A stretch of DNA of 64,000 nucleotides from Mycobacteroides sp. CBMA 271 (GTDB lineage: Bacteria > Actinomycetota > Actinomycetes > Mycobacteriales > Mycobacteriaceae): contig NZ_VTHB01000004.1 of the NCBI RefSeq assembly GCF_009729205.1, positions 1 to 64,000 on the forward strand. The letters are read 5' to 3'. Positions 9,401 to 16,995 of this stretch are shown piece after piece (positions within the stretch are counted from its first letter, which is position 1; the number at the start of each line of letters is the position of its first letter). A program made the translations under genes and the position numbers. Under the pieces are notes generated by a model that searched no databases, was not told where the DNA came from, and saw only the letters and a list, made by a program, of their open reading frames with translations.

Positions 9401-11288
9401 CGGCGACGTGTTCGGCAACGGCATGCTGCTGTCGCAGCACATCAAGCTGGTTGCCGCATTCGACCACCGGCACATCTTCCTGGATCCCAACCCGGATCCG
9501 GCCTCCTCCTGGGCAGAACGTAAACGCATGTTCGCGTTGGAGCGCTCCAGTTGGGCCGACTACAACGCTTCCCTTATCAGCGCCGGCGGCGGCGTGTACA
9601 GCAAGGAACAGAAGTCGGTTCCGATCAGCCCCGAGGTTCGCGAGGCGCTCGGAATCGACAGCGACGTCAGCGAAATGACGCCGCCACAGCTCGTGCGGGC
9701 CATTCTGCTCGCCCCGGTCGACCTGTTCTTCAACGGCGGGATCGGCACCTACATCAAGGCCGAGAGCGAATCGCAGGCCGAGGTGGGAGACAAGGCCAAC
9801 GATGCGGTCCGTGTCAACGGAAGCCAGGTGCGCGCCAAGGTGATCGGGGAGGGCGGAAACCTCGGCCTGACCTCGCGGGGGCGCATCGAATTCGAGCTCA
9901 ATGGCGGTCGGGTCAACACCGACGCGCTGGACAACTCGGCCGGGGTGGATTGCTCCGACCATGAGGTCAACATCAAGATTCTGATCGACTCCTTGGTGAG
10001 CGCCGGCAAAATCGAGGCCTCCGAGCGCACGGCGCTGCTGGAGTCCATGACCGACGATGTCGCCGCACTTGTGTTGGCCGATAACGAATCCCAGAACAAC
10101 CTGATGGGCACCAGCCGTGCCAACGCGGCCTCGCTGCTGACCGTACATGCACGCCAGATCGCTCACTTTGTTGCCGATCGGGGACTGGACCGCGAGCTGG
10201 AGGCGTTGCCGTCGGAGAAGGAGATCGAGCGCCGCGTCGCGCTCGGAATCGGTTTGACGTCACCGGAGTTATCGACGCTGATGGCGCACGTGAAGCTTGC
10301 GCTTAAGGCCGACCTGTTGGCCAGTGATGCCCCCGAACAAGAGGTCACCCTGCGGCGCATGGTGCATTACTTCCCCGACGCGCTGCGGACACGATTCGAT
10401 GCGGAGATCCGCAAGCATCCTTTGCGCAAAGAGATCTATGCCACCATGCTGGTGAACTCGGTGGTCGACTGTGGCGGAATCACGTACGTGTACCGGCTGT
10501 TCGAAGACGCCGGAACTGGTTCGGTGGACGGACTCAAGACGTATGTGGCGGTGGAGGCCATCTTTGGGCTGCGCTCGTTGTGGGACCGCATCCGGCATGC
10601 CGATGTCCCGGTGGCAGTGTCGGACCGGCTGACCCTAGATATGCGACGTCTGCTGGACCGGGCGTCGCGGTGGCTGATCAGTTACCGGCCTCAGCCGCTG
10701 GCGGTCGGTGCCGAGATCAACCGCTTTGCGCAAGGCATCGCGGAGCTGACCCCAAAGCTCACCACCTGGCTGCGCGGCCATGACCTGGAGATCGTCACCA
10801 AACAGGCCGAAGACTTGATGGCACTGGGCGTTCCGGCCGATCTGGCCAGTGACGTCGCCGGCTGCCTCTACGGATTCAGCCTGCTGGACATCATCGACAT
10901 CGCCGATATTGCGGACCGGGATGGCGAGGAGGTCGCCGATCTGTACTTCACCCTGATGGATGACCTACGGGTGGACGATCTGCTGACCGCGGTGTCTCAG
11001 CTGGAGCGCAATGACCGGTGGCATGCCTTGGCCCGGTTGGCGATCCGCGACGACATCTACGCCTCACTGCGGGCGCTCACGATGGACGTGCTCTCCGTCG
11101 GCGAACCCGACGAGACCGGCGAGCAGAAGATCGCCGAGTGGGAGTTCACCAACGCCTCGCGGCTGGAGCGGGCGCGTAGCACGCTCGCGGAGATCTTCGC
11201 CTCGGGCGAACCGGACCTGGCGACGCTCTCGGTGGCAGCGCGTCAGATCAGAGGGATGATCAGGAGCAGCATCACCGGTCCTGCATGA
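6441..11288 (+). CDS. gdh: NAD-dependent glutamate dehydrogenase, large (about 180 kDa) class
   Basis: A 1615-residue enzyme of the large NAD-GDH class. It catabolises glutamate to 2-oxoglutarate and ammonium; in mycobacteria this class is controlled by GarA and PknG. The long N-terminal half holds regulatory ACT-like domains. The catalytic core starts near residue 795 ([20 protein letters not shown]), followed by [11 protein letters not shown] near 836 with the likely catalytic lysines. The dinucleotide-binding part carries [14 protein letters not shown] near 982. I prefer the GTG at 6441, which has AGGAG 8 nt upstream. A GTG at 6399 is in frame but lacks a ribosome site. The final part (about 1200-1615) is the helical C-terminal domain. 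Confidence 0.95.
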   Translation: MTVNTGTTTPKNTPSANGSGVPTIDALSAAFSHARFLGDQESGDALDADGHAASSAPPVREALMRALLRLAARREPHAISMAVYRNGDDAGLGTALQLVTDYTPLLTESITVLLRRLGVAIVDLMDPVFTVQRSADGTLLSAEPVDNPHSDNATDAECWIHLQLPPSIDAERLAFIETQLPNTLEDGSHVAADTAAMREAVIELAADLDASAGTTRFSSAELTEVANLLRWLVEGNFTVLGYQRCTVEDGRATVDESSRLGLLKRREEVLPQLTHNDELLVLAQATVPTYLRYAIYPNIVVIRQDDGNGPAIEHRLVGVFTVAAMNADVLDIPVISDRVHQVLARSDANQDSLAGHMLIDIMQNLPRAELFTVGVDQLQNIVTAVRNIGAHPGSLLFLRSDELGNFVTALVYLPRDRYTTTVRLAMQDTLVRELGGTGIDYTARVSESPWALVHFTIRMPEDNLSTSVDTSEANRIRLQGLITQTSRTWSDRLVSAVRPDSPIDRACAERYSVILPEVFKQNVTPVDAIDDIARIEGLQDNSLDLAYDAAEEPATGVLSMYLGGRSASLSQVLPVLHSMGVDVLEERPYHFTRPDGLTVSLYAFRIVVHPAIARTFDADGVQHRAHLFTDAIEDVWNGYVETDRFNELVLRAGLTAGQITILRGYAKYLRQAGFPYSQAHIETVLADNSTTARDFVELFEARFDPAVTDDALADTKAAEVLAEIEKVVSLDTDRVLRAFFTLIQSTLRTNYFVTDENSARAKGVLAFKLNPREIEELPEPRPRFEIFVYSPRVEGVHLRFGPVARGGLRWSDRREDFRTEILGLVKAQAVKNAVIVPVGAKGGFVVKQPPQSTGDAAVDRDAFRAEGVECYRRFIGGLLDLTDNLDSATNAVIPPPGVRRRDGDDTYLVVAADKGTATFSDIANDVAKSYGFWLGDAFASGGSVGYDHKAMGITARGAWESVKRHFLEIGIDTQTEDFTVAGVGDMSGDVFGNGMLLSQHIKLVAAFDHRHIFLDPNPDPASSWAERKRMFALERSSWADYNASLISAGGGVYSKEQKSVPISPEVREALGIDSDVSEMTPPQLVRAILLAPVDLFFNGGIGTYIKAESESQAEVGDKANDAVRVNGSQVRAKVIGEGGNLGLTSRGRIEFELNGGRVNTDALDNSAGVDCSDHEVNIKILIDSLVSAGKIEASERTALLESMTDDVAALVLADNESQNNLMGTSRANAASLLTVHARQIAHFVADRGLDRELEALPSEKEIERRVALGIGLTSPELSTLMAHVKLALKADLLASDAPEQEVTLRRMVHYFPDALRTRFDAEIRKHPLRKEIYATMLVNSVVDCGGITYVYRLFEDAGTGSVDGLKTYVAVEAIFGLRSLWDRIRHADVPVAVSDRLTLDMRRLLDRASRWLISYRPQPLAVGAEINRFAQGIAELTPKLTTWLRGHDLEIVTKQAEDLMALGVPADLASDVAGCLYGFSLLDIIDIADIADRDGEEVADLYFTLMDDLRVDDLLTAVSQLERNDRWHALARLAIRDDIYASLRALTMDVLSVGEPDETGEQKIAEWEFTNASRLERARSTLAEIFASGEPDLATLSVAARQIRGMIRSSITGPA

Positions 11289-11295
11289 TGGAGCC

Positions 11296-11721
11296 ATGAG
11301 TTCTGAGAAGCCCGGCTATGTCGCGGCGGTGCCGGTCCGCTGGTCCGATATCGACATGTACCAGCACGTCAACCACGCGACGATGGTGACAATCCTGGAA
11401 GAGGCGCGAGTGCCCTTCCTACGGGACGTTTTTGGGGCCGAGATCACCACGACGGGCCTGCTCATCGCCGATGTTCACGTCAAGTACAAGGGGCAGGTGC
11501 GGCTCGCGGACTCGCCACTGCAAGTGACCATGTGGGTATCGAAGATCCGGGCAGTGGACTTCACGATCAACTATGAAGTGCGCGGGGTGGACGCGGCGCC
11601 TGACTCCAAACCCGCGGTGATCGCGGACACCCAGCTGGTGACCTTCCACCTCGACAGCCAAACTCTGCTGCGACTCACCGACGCTCACCGCGAGTATCTG
11701 CAGAAATGGTCTCGGCCATGA
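11296..11721 (+). CDS. hotdog-fold acyl-CoA thioesterase (4HBT/YbgC-like)
   Basis: A 141-residue single hotdog domain. The family motif is clear near the N-terminus: RWSDIDMYQHVNH, with D18/D20, H24 and N26 in the expected active-site positions. Such enzymes cleave short or aromatic acyl-CoA thioesters; the substrate here is unknown. The gene starts 7 nt after gdh and overlaps the next gene by 4 bp (ATGA), so gdh, this gene and the next look like one operon. The Rv2475c position in M. tuberculosis is the same. Confidence 0.88.
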   Translation: MSSEKPGYVAAVPVRWSDIDMYQHVNHATMVTILEEARVPFLRDVFGAEITTTGLLIADVHVKYKGQVRLADSPLQVTMWVSKIRAVDFTINYEVRGVDAAPDSKPAVIADTQLVTFHLDSQTLLRLTDAHREYLQKWSRP

Positions 11722-12365
11722 GCGAGGCCCCGCTGCGGGTACGCGACGCTGTTGACCGCAACGACCTGATGACCTTCCTCACCCGCACGCTGCGGATCGA
11801 CGATTCGGCCGTGGTGCGGCTGCGTGCGCGCGAGGACGGACGGGTGGTTATCTGGGCCGCAACACAATTCGATGTCCTGGTCTGCCGCGCGGTACGCGGT
11901 GAGCTCAGTAACCCCGATATCACCGCCGCTGCCGACGAGCTGTTGCGCGGCCTGCAGGCGCCGGATCCGGATGGGTATGTGAACCCGGGGTTCCCCATGG
12001 ATTCGGTGTGGCGCGGTGCGCTGCCCGCCGACAACGGCTTCGAGTATCTCGATGACATTCCTGCACGGTCGGTGCTCGAGCTGGCGCAGCGTGGGGGAGA
12101 GCTGGCCCGCGAACACGGCAGCGCCCACGGTCCGCCCGTGTCGCTGCTTGATCAATCGGTGGTAGCCATAGAGGGCGCCAACGGCCAACAGATTGATGTC
12201 CCAATGCGTTGTGTGTTCGCCTTGACGGCAATGGGATTCATTCCGACGAGCCCCGCCGACGACGAACCTGTGCGGGTGCGGGCGTTGCCCGCGTGGTTGC
12301 GGCTGGACGCCCGGTTCGGTTCGGTGTATCGCCGGCGGACCGATCTGTCGCTGACGGTGCGCTAG
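11718..12365 (+). CDS. conserved mycobacterial protein of unknown function (Rv2474c position)
   Basis: A 215-residue soluble protein with no domain I recognise. It has no signal peptide or membrane segment. A Pro/Gly-rich middle stretch (GLQAPDPDGYVNPGFPMDS) precedes a region rich in acidic and aromatic residues. The ATG at 11718 overlaps the thioesterase stop (ATGA), a typical coupled start; an ATG at 11706 is also in frame. Its stop overlaps that of the convergent alpha-glucosidase gene by 4 bp. Coupling to the thioesterase suggests a shared process, but I cannot name one. Confidence 0.8.
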   Translation: MSEAPLRVRDAVDRNDLMTFLTRTLRIDDSAVVRLRAREDGRVVIWAATQFDVLVCRAVRGELSNPDITAAADELLRGLQAPDPDGYVNPGFPMDSVWRGALPADNGFEYLDDIPARSVLELAQRGGELAREHGSAHGPPVSLLDQSVVAIEGANGQQIDVPMRCVFALTAMGFIPTSPADDEPVRVRALPAWLRLDARFGSVYRRRTDLSLTVR

Positions 12366-13951
12366 ACGATCCAGGCCGCGGTGTTGCGCGGCAGCTTGCC
12401 GTTGACGAGCGGTCCGCTACTCAAGATCACCTCGCCGTCGGGCAAGTCCACCAGGTCGCTGCTTACGTTCAGGGCGCAGGTCAACCCGCCGCCCTTGACG
12501 CGGAAGGCGAGCGCATTTTCGGGGCTGCCGTACCACTCCAGGCTGGTGCCGCCGAATTCTGTTCGGCTTCTGCGCAATTCGATGGCACGTCGGTACAGCG
12601 ACAGCATGGAATCGGTGCGCTCCAACTGGCGTTCCACGGTGAAATCGGCCCAGCCGTGCGGCATCGGCAGCCAGGTCTGGTCGTTGATGGAGAAGCCGTA
12701 AGGCGGATCGGTACCCTCCCAGGGGATCGGCACCCGGCAGCCGTCGCGACCACGTTCGGTGTGGCCGGAGCGCTCCCACACCGGATCCTGCAGGGCCTCG
12801 TCGGGCAGATCGACGTTGGGAAGTCCGAGTTCTGAACCGTTGTAGATGAAGACAGTTCCCGGCAACGCCAGCATCACCAGGGCCATGGCGCGGGCCCGCC
12901 ACTGCCCAATCGATCCATCGCCGTAGCGCGTTACCTCGCGTTCCACATCGTGGTTGGACAATGTCCAGGTAGGCGTGGCCCCCACGGAGTCCACTGCCGC
13001 AAGCGAGTTTTCGATGGCGGCGCGGATCTTGTCGGCCTCGAAATCGGCCTCCACCAGTTTGAAATTGAATCCGAGATGCAGCTCGTCGGGCCTGACGTAC
13101 TCGGCGAAGCGCGCGTTGTCGTTCACCCAGATCTCGCCCACCGCAACGACATCGCGGAACTGGTCGAGCACCTTGCGGATCTTGCGGTGGTGCTCGTGCA
13201 CGCCCTCGTTGTTGAATCGCGGGTCGTCGTCGGCGATATGCAGCATCGAGGTGTCGGTGTTCTCGATATCGGGCAGCCCGGGTGGCTTGGCCATGCCGTG
13301 GGCGACGTCAAGGCGGAACCCGTCGATGCCCCGGTCGAGCCAGAAGCGCAGGGTGTCGGCGAAGTCGTCGAACACCTCGGGGTTGTCCCAGTTGACGTCC
13401 GGCTGTTCGGGGGCGAATAGATGCAGGTACCACTGGCCGGGGGTGCCGTCGGGCTCGGTCACCCGTGTCCAGGCCGGCCCACCGAACACCGATGGCCAAT
13501 TGTTGGGCGGCAGTTCACCATTGACGCCCTTGCCGTCACGGAAGATGTAGCGTGCGCGGGCATCACTATCCGGCTTGGCGGCGAGAGCCTCGATAAACCA
13601 ACGATGCTCGGAACTGGTGTGGTTGGGGACCAGGTCCATGATGACCTTGATGTCGTGCCGGTGGGCGGAGGCGATGAGCCGGTGCATCGCGGTCAGCCCG
13701 CCGAACAACGGATCGATCTCCCGCGGATTGGACACGTCGTAGCCGTGGTCGGCCATCGGGGATCTGGTAACAGGATTTAGCCAGATTCCCTCGATGCCGA
13801 GGAGATCAAGGTAGCCGAGCTTTGCTGATATGCCGTCGAGATCCCCGACGCCGTCACCGTCGCTGTCGCCGAACGACCGCGGGTAGATCTGATAAAAGAC
13901 GGCTCGCGACCACCAGGGGTCGTCATGTTGGCCCAAGTAGGCGGCGGTCAC
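12362..13951 (-). CDS. aglA: alpha-glucosidase, glycoside hydrolase family 13
   Basis: A 529-residue GH13 enzyme of the oligo-1,6-glucosidase/alpha-glucosidase type. It starts with the TIM-barrel signature (VFYQIYPRSFGDSDGDGVGD). The four family regions are present: DLVPNHTS (106-113), GFRLDVAHG with the nucleophile D215, VGEIW with the acid/base E273, and LSNHD with D335. It should release glucose from maltose-like or alpha-1,6-linked oligosaccharides in the cytoplasm; there is no signal peptide. The gene lies 51 nt after glbO on the same strand, the arrangement seen for Rv2470-Rv2471. Confidence 0.92.
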   Translation of the reverse strand: MTAAYLGQHDDPWWSRAVFYQIYPRSFGDSDGDGVGDLDGISAKLGYLDLLGIEGIWLNPVTRSPMADHGYDVSNPREIDPLFGGLTAMHRLIASAHRHDIKVIMDLVPNHTSSEHRWFIEALAAKPDSDARARYIFRDGKGVNGELPPNNWPSVFGGPAWTRVTEPDGTPGQWYLHLFAPEQPDVNWDNPEVFDDFADTLRFWLDRGIDGFRLDVAHGMAKPPGLPDIENTDTSMLHIADDDPRFNNEGVHEHHRKIRKVLDQFRDVVAVGEIWVNDNARFAEYVRPDELHLGFNFKLVEADFEADKIRAAIENSLAAVDSVGATPTWTLSNHDVEREVTRYGDGSIGQWRARAMALVMLALPGTVFIYNGSELGLPNVDLPDEALQDPVWERSGHTERGRDGCRVPIPWEGTDPPYGFSINDQTWLPMPHGWADFTVERQLERTDSMLSLYRRAIELRRSRTEFGGTSLEWYGSPENALAFRVKGGGLTCALNVSSDLVDLPDGEVILSSGPLVNGKLPRNTAAWIV

Positions 13952-14002
13952 GGTTGATCATTCTGCACCACGGTGGCTCCTGCCACGAATCGCGATCGAC
14001 TG

Positions 14003-14410
14003 TCAGAATGGCGAGTTCATCATCGATTGCGCCGCCATCTCCAGGTAGCTCCAGAGCTGGGTCCGGTGGTCATCGTCGAGCGTGTTCCGGTCGATGGAAT
14101 CGACCGCGGTCCGCATGCACCGTAGCCACGCGTCGCGTTCGATGGGGCCGATCCGATACGGCGCATGACGCATCCGGAGGCGTGGATGGCCGCGCTGGTC
14201 CGAGTAGGTTCGGGGGCCGCCCCAGTACTGCTCAAGGAACATCCGAAGGCGATTCTCGGCGCCGGTCAGGTCCTCCTCGGGATAAAGCGGGCGCAGCACC
14301 TCGTCATCGGCCACGAGCTCGTAAAACCGGGCCACAATGGCGTGGAACGTCGCAGCGCCACCGACGGCGTCGTAGAAGGTTTCAGGTGCTGGCGCGCTCA
14401 CATAAGCCAT
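14003..14410 (-). CDS. glbO: truncated haemoglobin, group II (trHbO)
   Basis: A 135-residue group II truncated globin. Aligned to M. tuberculosis trHbO with an offset of 7, every known haem-pocket residue is kept: Tyr B10 = Y30, Tyr CD1 = Y43, proximal His F8 = H82 and Trp G8 = W95. The motif [19 protein letters not shown] precedes the proximal histidine. The protein binds oxygen tightly and has been linked to respiration and to peroxide or NO chemistry. It is transcribed ahead of aglA, and its start faces the HNH nuclease gene. Confidence 0.95.
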   Translation of the reverse strand: MAYVSAPAPETFYDAVGGAATFHAIVARFYELVADDEVLRPLYPEEDLTGAENRLRMFLEQYWGGPRTYSDQRGHPRLRMRHAPYRIGPIERDAWLRCMRTAVDSIDRNTLDDDHRTQLWSYLEMAAQSMMNSPF

Positions 14411-14530
14411 TGTGCCGGTAGGTACATCGTGGGCTCAGCCGGGTTCGTCACTCGATGTTCATTGGATTGACCTGCGAACACGTCGTAAATTGTCGTGCGA
14501 AGACCGGGGAATCGTGGTGCACTGGTGACA

Positions 14531-15208
14531 ATGCCTCAACACAAGAAAAGCCGTGGGCACCGGCATAGCAGTGCCAGCGCAGGGCCGACCCAGAACGGGA
14601 CGGCCCGAATACTGCACAGTGTCCCGGGGATCCCTGGTAACAGGATTCCTGGGGCGATGCCCACCCAACAATCCAACGACGCCGGTTCCCTATGGGGCCG
14701 GCGTCGCGTGTTATTGCTGAACTCCACATACGAGCCGCTCACCGCGCTGCCGATGCGCCGCGCCGTGATCATGCTGCTGTGCGGCAAGGCAGACGTCGTG
14801 CACGACGATCCGGGTGCTCCCGTCATTCACTCCGCGACGACCTCGGTCGCGGTTCCCTCGGTGATCAGACTCCGTGCGTTCGTGCGGGTGCCGTATCGGG
14901 CTCGTGTTCCGATGACGCGCGCGGCGCTGATGCATCGCGACCGGTTCCGCTGCGCGTATTGCGGCGGCCGGGCCGACACCATCGATCATGTGATCCCCCG
15001 CAGCAAGGGCGGGCCGCACTCGTGGGAGAACTGCGTGGCCTGCTGTTCCAGCTGTAACCACCGCAAGGCCGACCGGCTGCTGGCAGACCTGGGCTGGGTA
15101 TTGCACACCACGCCGATGCCGCCCAAGGGACAGCACTGGCGGCTGTTGTCGTCGGTCAAGGAACTCGACCCGGCGTGGGTGCGATACCTAGGAGAGGGCG
15201 CGGCGTGA
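14531..15208 (+). CDS. HNH endonuclease-type protein (Rv2469c-like)
   Basis: A 225-residue protein with a C-terminal HNH nuclease fold. The zinc cysteines are C141/C144 (CAYCGG) and C172/C175 (CSSC). The core reads TIDHVIPRSKGG with D152-H153, then N167 and the final NHR at 176-178. A conserved mycobacterial N-terminal region (RRRVLLLNSTYEPL) precedes it. It is a stand-alone, chromosomal and conserved HNH protein, so a housekeeping nucleic-acid role is more likely than a mobile nuclease. The start is uncertain: GTGs at 14495 and 14525 and ATGs at 14531 and 14657 are in frame, and none has a good ribosome site. Confidence 0.88.
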   Translation: MPQHKKSRGHRHSSASAGPTQNGTARILHSVPGIPGNRIPGAMPTQQSNDAGSLWGRRRVLLLNSTYEPLTALPMRRAVIMLLCGKADVVHDDPGAPVIHSATTSVAVPSVIRLRAFVRVPYRARVPMTRAALMHRDRFRCAYCGGRADTIDHVIPRSKGGPHSWENCVACCSSCNHRKADRLLADLGWVLHTTPMPPKGQHWRLLSSVKELDPAWVRYLGEGAA

Positions 15209-15224
15209 CTTTGGCGTGCGGTCG

Positions 15225-15247
15225 GATGAGCCGCTTGCGCGAAGACC
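15225..15247 (+). repeat. interspersed repeat GATGAGCCGCTnGCGCGAAGA, copy 2
   Basis: The copy reads GATGAGCCGCTTGCGCGAAG followed by ACC. It matches copy 1 at 22 of 23 positions. It sits between the HNH gene stop and the following small gene, 25 nt before that gene's GTG. Confidence 0.7.
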
Positions 15248-15272
15248 AGAGTGCTCGGCTACGGTTTGCATC

Positions 15273-15545
15273 GTGAGCTTCCTCAACAGCCCCACGTATA
15301 TCGGGATGCCGGTCTGGGTAGCCCTGATCACACCGATCTTCTTCGTGCTCGTCGGTCTGTGGACCATGCGCAAGAAGGGCCCGCACCCTGCCACGTTCAA
15401 CATGAACGACGGCTGGTCGCATGCCCCCATCCTGTGGGCAGCCGTTGACGAGAACATTGGTGATGCCCATGGGCATGGCCACGATGACGGGCACGCGCAT
15501 GGAGCGGCGCAGTCGATTGGAGGGTCCGCACGTGGCAAGTGGTGA
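15273..15545 (+). CDS. small membrane protein with His-rich tail
   Basis: A 90-residue protein with one strongly hydrophobic segment at about residues 12-31, followed by basic RKK, which suggests a cytoplasmic C-terminus. The tail is rich in histidine and acidic residues ([11 protein letters not shown]) and might bind metal ions; that is inference. The GTG at 15273 places the membrane segment near the start. The gene overlaps the next start by 14 bp, so the two are probably co-transcribed and coupled. I do not recognise the family beyond a conserved mycobacterial hypothetical protein. Confidence 0.75.
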   Translation: MSFLNSPTYIGMPVWVALITPIFFVLVGLWTMRKKGPHPATFNMNDGWSHAPILWAAVDENIGDAHGHGHDDGHAHGAAQSIGGSARGKW

Positions 15546-15999
15546 AGTCGCAACCAATCCAGCAGGGGCGCTACCTCGCGGCTGGGCCGAGACCATCAAC
15601 GGACGTCTATCGGGCGTCACCGAGCCGGGTGCACTGTCGGTCGACTACCCGTTCCCCAACTACGAGCTGGCGACGCTGGATGATGCCCTTACGTACGGCA
15701 GCCGCTCGTCTGAGGCGCGGTTCGCCGTGTACATCGGCGACCTTGGGTCCGACACCAACGTGGGTGCGCGTGACGTCTTCCTGAAGGTGCCGACCCCCGA
15801 AGAGGCCGTGCTTATCGCCGTGTCGCCCAACCAGCACGTCGTCGAGGTCGTCTACGGCGCGGCTCTTAAGGGTCGGGGTGCCGAGTCGGCGGCCGACCTG
15901 GGTGTCGCCGCCGCGATGGCGTCGTTCAAGGAAGGCAACTTGCTCGACGGGATCATCAGCGCGGTGCGCGTCATGAGCGCCGCCATCGCCCGTCCCTGA
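15532..15999 (+). CDS. DUF5130-like conserved protein (Rv2468c position)
   Basis: A 155-residue protein without a signal peptide. The body alternates beta and alpha elements ([10 protein letters not shown], then [13 protein letters not shown], then a Gly/Ala-rich helix) in the manner of TPM/DUF5130-type domains. Its function is unknown. The GTG at 15532 has GGAGGG 7 nt upstream and lies inside the end of the preceding gene. In M. tuberculosis this gene is next to pepN. Here a hairpin-flanked nuclease gene separates the two. Confidence 0.82.
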   Translation: MASGEVATNPAGALPRGWAETINGRLSGVTEPGALSVDYPFPNYELATLDDALTYGSRSSEARFAVYIGDLGSDTNVGARDVFLKVPTPEEAVLIAVSPNQHVVEVVYGAALKGRGAESAADLGVAAAMASFKEGNLLDGIISAVRVMSAAIARP

Positions 16000-16010
16000 A
16001 CCCTCTTCGC

Positions 16011-16066
16011 CGAGCGTGAAGCTAGTGCGGGATTTTCGTGGATTTCCCGCACTAACTTCACGCTCG
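16011..16066 (+). repeat. long inverted repeat A (left of DUF559 nuclease gene)
   Basis: Arms 16011-16032 and 16045-16066 are complementary at 21 of 22 positions with a 12-nt spacer. The core GTGAAGCTAGTGCGGGA closely matches that of inverted repeat B at 16928-16989. It could act as a terminator for the DUF5130 gene, although no T-run follows. Confidence 0.8.
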
Positions 16067-16088
16067 ATGCGTGTCAGGGGGTAGGTGC

Positions 16089-16115
16089 AGACTCCGCCTA
16101 TGGGGGAGTCTTTTA
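16089..16115 (+). terminator. terminator-like hairpin overlapping the DUF559 gene start
   Basis: AGACTCC (16089-16095) pairs with GGAGTCT (16105-16111) across a 9-nt loop and runs straight into TTTT. This is the shape of an intrinsic terminator, rare in mycobacteria. The candidate ATG of the nuclease gene at 16100 lies in the loop, so the element may terminate read-through or limit initiation. Confidence 0.45.
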
Positions 16116-16939
16116 TCGGCAGTGAAGCCGTCAGATCTGGTCGGCTGAGCCTCCATGCATTGCGTACCCGGTTTGTTGCCATCCACCGCGACGTGTACAT
16201 ACCGAGGGGCGCGGAGCTTACGGCTGTTGAACGCGCCAGAGCGTGTTGGTTGTGGACGGACCGGAGTGGGGTCCTGGCCGGCCACTCAGCGTCCGCGCTG
16301 CACGGTGCTCGGTGGGTCGATCCCGTCCGCAACGCTGAGGTGATCCATGACAACCGGCATCGGCAGGCGGGGATCACCGTGTGGTCCTCTGAGATCGCAG
16401 GTGGCGAGATCTGTCTCGTTGAGGGCATGCGAGTCACGACGCCTGCGCGTACCGCACTCGATCTGGCCTGTCGGTATCCATCGGCGCACGCGGTGGCTGC
16501 GATTGACGCGCTGAGTAGGGCGACGGAGCTCAAGAAGTCCGAAGTGCTGAAGCTGGCAGAACGCTACGGGGGTCGGCGTGGGATCCGACGAGCAAGGACT
16601 GCACTGGAACTGGTCGACGCGGGGGCACAGTCGCCAAAGGAGACCTGGCTACGGCTCCTGCTGGTCCGCGCTGGGTTGCCTCGCCCAAGTACGCAGATCC
16701 TGGTGCACGACGGGGACTTCGTCCCACTCGCGTACATCGACATGGGCTGGGAAGACGTCATGGTCGGCGTCGAGTACGACGGCGACCAACATCGCAGCGA
16801 CCGCAGGCAGTACGTCAAGGACATCAAGCGGCTGGAGATGCTCGAGCGCCTGGGTTGGCTGATCGTCCGGGTGGTCGCCGAGGACCATCCCGACGACGTC
16901 ATCCGCCGAGTGCGCGAAGCGTTAGCCCGCCGACAGTGA
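16100..16939 (+). CDS. DUF559/Vsr-like endonuclease-fold protein with AbiEi-like N-terminus
   Basis: A 279-residue protein. The N-terminal part (about 1-90) has the helical pattern of AbiEi-like and DUF559 proteins (GSEAVRSGRL, then RDVYIPRG). The C-terminal part (about 195-279) is a PD-(D/E)xK or Vsr-like nuclease fold: AYIDMGWEDVMVGVEYDGDQH, with D and E acids, followed by a basic helix and GWLIVRVVAEDH. Multi-copy proteins of this kind are common in mycobacteria, with no agreed function. The start is uncertain: GTG at 16085 or ATG at 16100. The gene sits between two closely related long hairpins and interrupts an order conserved in M. tuberculosis, so it looks inserted. Confidence 0.75.
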   Translation: MGESFIGSEAVRSGRLSLHALRTRFVAIHRDVYIPRGAELTAVERARACWLWTDRSGVLAGHSASALHGARWVDPVRNAEVIHDNRHRQAGITVWSSEIAGGEICLVEGMRVTTPARTALDLACRYPSAHAVAAIDALSRATELKKSEVLKLAERYGGRRGIRRARTALELVDAGAQSPKETWLRLLLVRAGLPRPSTQILVHDGDFVPLAYIDMGWEDVMVGVEYDGDQHRSDRRQYVKDIKRLEMLERLGWLIVRVVAEDHPDDVIRRVREALARRQ

Positions 16940-16989
16940 AGCTATTGCGGGAAATTGGTCGAAATCCCGCAATAGCTTCACTGTCGGCG
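16928..16989. terminator. long inverted repeat B, likely bidirectional terminator
   Basis: Arms 16928-16952 and 16965-16989 are perfectly complementary over 25 bp with a 12-nt spacer. The stop codon of the DUF559 gene lies in the left arm, and the convergent pepN gene ends 7 bp beyond the right arm. Position and stability fit a shared terminator. The core matches inverted repeat A. Confidence 0.75.
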
Positions 16990-16995
16990 AAAGAG

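Noticed and set aside
8808..10166. 452-codon open frame antisense to gdh
   Set aside because: A long antisense frame is expected in high-G+C coding DNA. gdh has full catalytic motifs here, and the antisense protein has no recognisable pattern or ribosome site.
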